A DNA stretch of 64,000 nt from Chaenocephalus aceratus. Lineage: Eukaryota; Chordata; Actinopteri; Perciformes; Channichthyidae. Shown here in pieces: positions 62,393 through 64,000 of the stretch; the stretch's first letter is position 1; every line of letters starts with the position of its first letter. Position numbers and translations under genes: made by a program. The notes below the pieces were generated by a model. It had not been told where the DNA came from. It saw only the letters and a program-made list of their open reading frames with translations, and searched no databases. The stretch spans positions 25,117,578 through 25,181,577 of the forward strand of contig CM043808.1 in NCBI GenBank assembly GCA_023974075.1, given 5' to 3'.

Positions 62393-64000
62393 AGTCCATC
62401 CATCCATCTTCTCCCGCTTATCCGTGGTCGGGTCGCGGGGGTAGCAGTTCCAGCAGAGAGCCCCAAACTTTCTTTTCCCTGGCGACATCAACCAGCTCTG
62501 ACTGGGGGATCCCAAGGCGCTCCCAGGCCAGCGAAGAGATATAATCCCTCCACCTGGTCCTAGGTCTACCCCTTGGTCTCTTCCCAGCTGGACGTGCCTG
62601 GAACACCTCCCTAGGGAGGCGCCCAGGTGGCATCCTAACTAGGTGCCCGAACCACCTCAACTGGCTTCTTTCGACGCGAAGGAGGAGCGGCTCAACTCCG
62701 AGTCCCTCCCTGATGACCGAACTTCTCACCTTATCTCTAAGGGAGACACCAGCCACCCGGCGGAGGAAACCCATCTCGGCCGCTTGTATCCGCGATCTCG
62801 TTCTTTCGGTCATGACCCATCCTTCATGACCATAGGTGAGGGTAGGAACGAAAATGGCCCGGTAGACAGAGAGCTTTGCCTTCTGGCTCAGCTCCCTTTT
62901 CGTCACAACGGTGCGGTAAAGCGACTGCAATACCGCTCCCGCTGCTCCGATTCTCCGGCCCATCTCACGCTCCATTGTTCCCTCACTCGAGAACAAGACC
63001 CCGAGATACTTGAACTCCTTCACTTGGGGTAAGGACTCATTCCCTACTTGGAGTGGACAGTCCATCGGTTTCCTGCTGAGAACCATGGCCTCAGATTTGG
63101 AGGTGCTGATCCTCATCCCAGCCGCTTCACACTCGGTTGCGAACCGATCCAGTGAGTGCTGAAGGTCGCAGACCGATGAAGCCATCAGAACCACATCATC
63201 TGCAAAAAGCAGTGGTGCGATCCTTAGTCCACCAAACTGCAGACCCCCCCCCCCACGACTACGCCTCGAAATCCGATCCATGTATATTACAAACAGGATT
63301 GGTGACAAAGCGCAGCCCTGGCGGAGGCCAACCCTCACCGGAAATGGGTCCGACTTACTGCCGAGGACCCGGACACAGCTCTCGCTTTGGGAGTACAGAG
63401 ATTGGATGGCCCTGAGTAGAGACCCCCTCACCCCATACTCCCGCAGCACCTCCCACAGTAACTCCCTGGGAACCCGGTCATACGCCTTCTCCAAGTCTAC
63501 AAAACACATGTAGACCGGATAAGTGTACTCCCAGGCCCCCTCCAGGATCCTTGCGAGAGTAAAAAGCTGATCCGTCGTTCCACGACCAGGACGGAATCCG
63601 CATTGTTCCTCCTCAATCTGAGGTTCGACAATCGGCCTGACCCTCCTTTCAAGTACCTTGGAGTAAACTTTCCCGGGGAGGCTGAGTAGTGTGATGCCTC
63701 TGTAATTGGCACACACCCTCTGATCCCCCTTTTTGAAAAGGGGAACCACCACCCCGGTCTGCCACTCCTTCGGTACTGTTTCCGACTTCCACGCAACGTT
63801 GATGAGACGTGTCAACCATGACAGTCCCTCAACACCCAGAGCCTTCAGCATTTCCGGGCGGATCTCATCCACCCCCGGGGCTTTGCCACTGTGGAGTTGT
63901 TTGACGACCTCAGTGACCTCCCCCCGGGAGATTGGTGTTGATCCCCCGTCATACTCCAGCTCTGCCTCTAACATAGAGGGCGGAGTTGTCGGGTTCAGGA
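62393..64000 (-). mobile_element. RTE-type LINE, 3' part, open at right edge
   Basis: 3' terminus on the minus strand is CGGATAAGCGGGAGAAGATGG with GATG repeats (62393-62422), typical of fish RTE elements (Rex3/Expander-like). Coding region 62415-64000 continues past the window. It matches the decayed copy at 54251-55364. It abuts the L2 on the same strand. Confidence 0.85.
62415..64000 (-). CDS. RTE-type reverse transcriptase, partial (N terminus outside window)
   Basis: Open from the right edge to a stop at 62415-62417, about 527 codons; the first in-window Met is at 63974 but the frame is already open before it (LNPTTPPS). Fingers: GKAPGVDEIRPEMLKALG and VVVPLFKKGDQRVCANYRGI. Palm: MCFVDLEKAYDRVPRELLWE (motif A), LRQGCALSPILFVIYMD (B), LLFADDVVLMA (C, FADD). 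Tail: EMGFLRRVAGVSLRDKVRSS and RWFGHLVRMPPGRLPREVFQ. No stop or frameshift in the visible part. The endonuclease domain should lie outside the window. Clade from overall resemblance and tail. Confidence 0.88.

Noticed and set aside
62643..63513. Plus-strand frames over the RTE
   Set aside because: Antisense shadows of the reverse transcriptase.

Overview
This is a vertebrate, almost certainly teleost fish, genomic window. Small coding exons with GT-AG introns encode proteins that match vertebrate families closely. The intergenic and intronic DNA is full of fish-type repeats: hAT elements and MITEs, L2 and RTE LINEs, a V-SINE-type SINE, and very long CA/GT arrays. All six host genes lie on the + strand: pum2 (3' part only), a short syndecan (sdc1 position), laptm4a, matn3, ttc32 and a zona-pellucida AX-like gene (zpax-like). 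The order and co-orientation pum2-sdc1-laptm4a-matn3-(wdr35)-ttc32 is that of human 2p24, so this is an old conserved block. wdr35 is not seen between matn3 and ttc32.

Layout. 1-8.9 kb: last exons of pum2, with a 40-residue polyglutamine tract, an extra 24-codon exon between Puf repeats and the whole RNA-binding domain; its introns hold two hAT elements with 8-bp target-site duplications. 8.9-14.5 kb: pum2 3'UTR and two adjacent DNA transposons. 14.5-17.5 kb: a five-exon, 159-residue syndecan-like gene with a strongly changed cytoplasmic tail. 19.2-29.5 kb: laptm4a, seven exons, whose introns carry a PIF/Harbinger-like MITE inside an older repeat, a diverged tandem repeat and a foldback element with a 78-bp perfect palindrome. 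31.3-36.5 kb: matn3, six coding exons, with a His/Pro-rich exon, one VWA domain, one EGF domain and a coiled coil split by a U12-type AT-AC intron. 40.6-46.2 kb: ttc32, three exons, its second intron filled by a 3.9 kb inverted-repeat element. 47.3-52.2 kb: the zpax-like gene, 20 exons, with an in-frame stop and a degraded splice donor before the ZP-C part.

52.2-64 kb is a transposon-dense tract. A dead partial copy of the ttc32 promoter and exon 1 is split by a 5'-truncated RTE insertion with a 10-bp target-site duplication. Further along lie a hAT transposase relic, a 1.07 kb hAT with perfect 8-bp duplications, scrambled copies of the ttc32-intron element, an L2-type LINE that is open except for one stop codon, and an RTE-type LINE that runs off the right edge.

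The host genes do not form a pathway. They cover mRNA repression (pum2), cell-surface proteoglycan (syndecan), late-endosome/lysosome membrane protein (laptm4a), cartilage matrix (matn3), a small TPR protein (ttc32) and egg envelope (zpax-like). Exon limits were read by eye from splice consensus, reading-frame continuity and family resemblance. No alignment or expression data were available. I found no wholly new multi-gene system; the most notable items are the fish syndecan at the sdc1 locus, the matn3 AT-AC intron, and the apparently decaying zpax-like gene.
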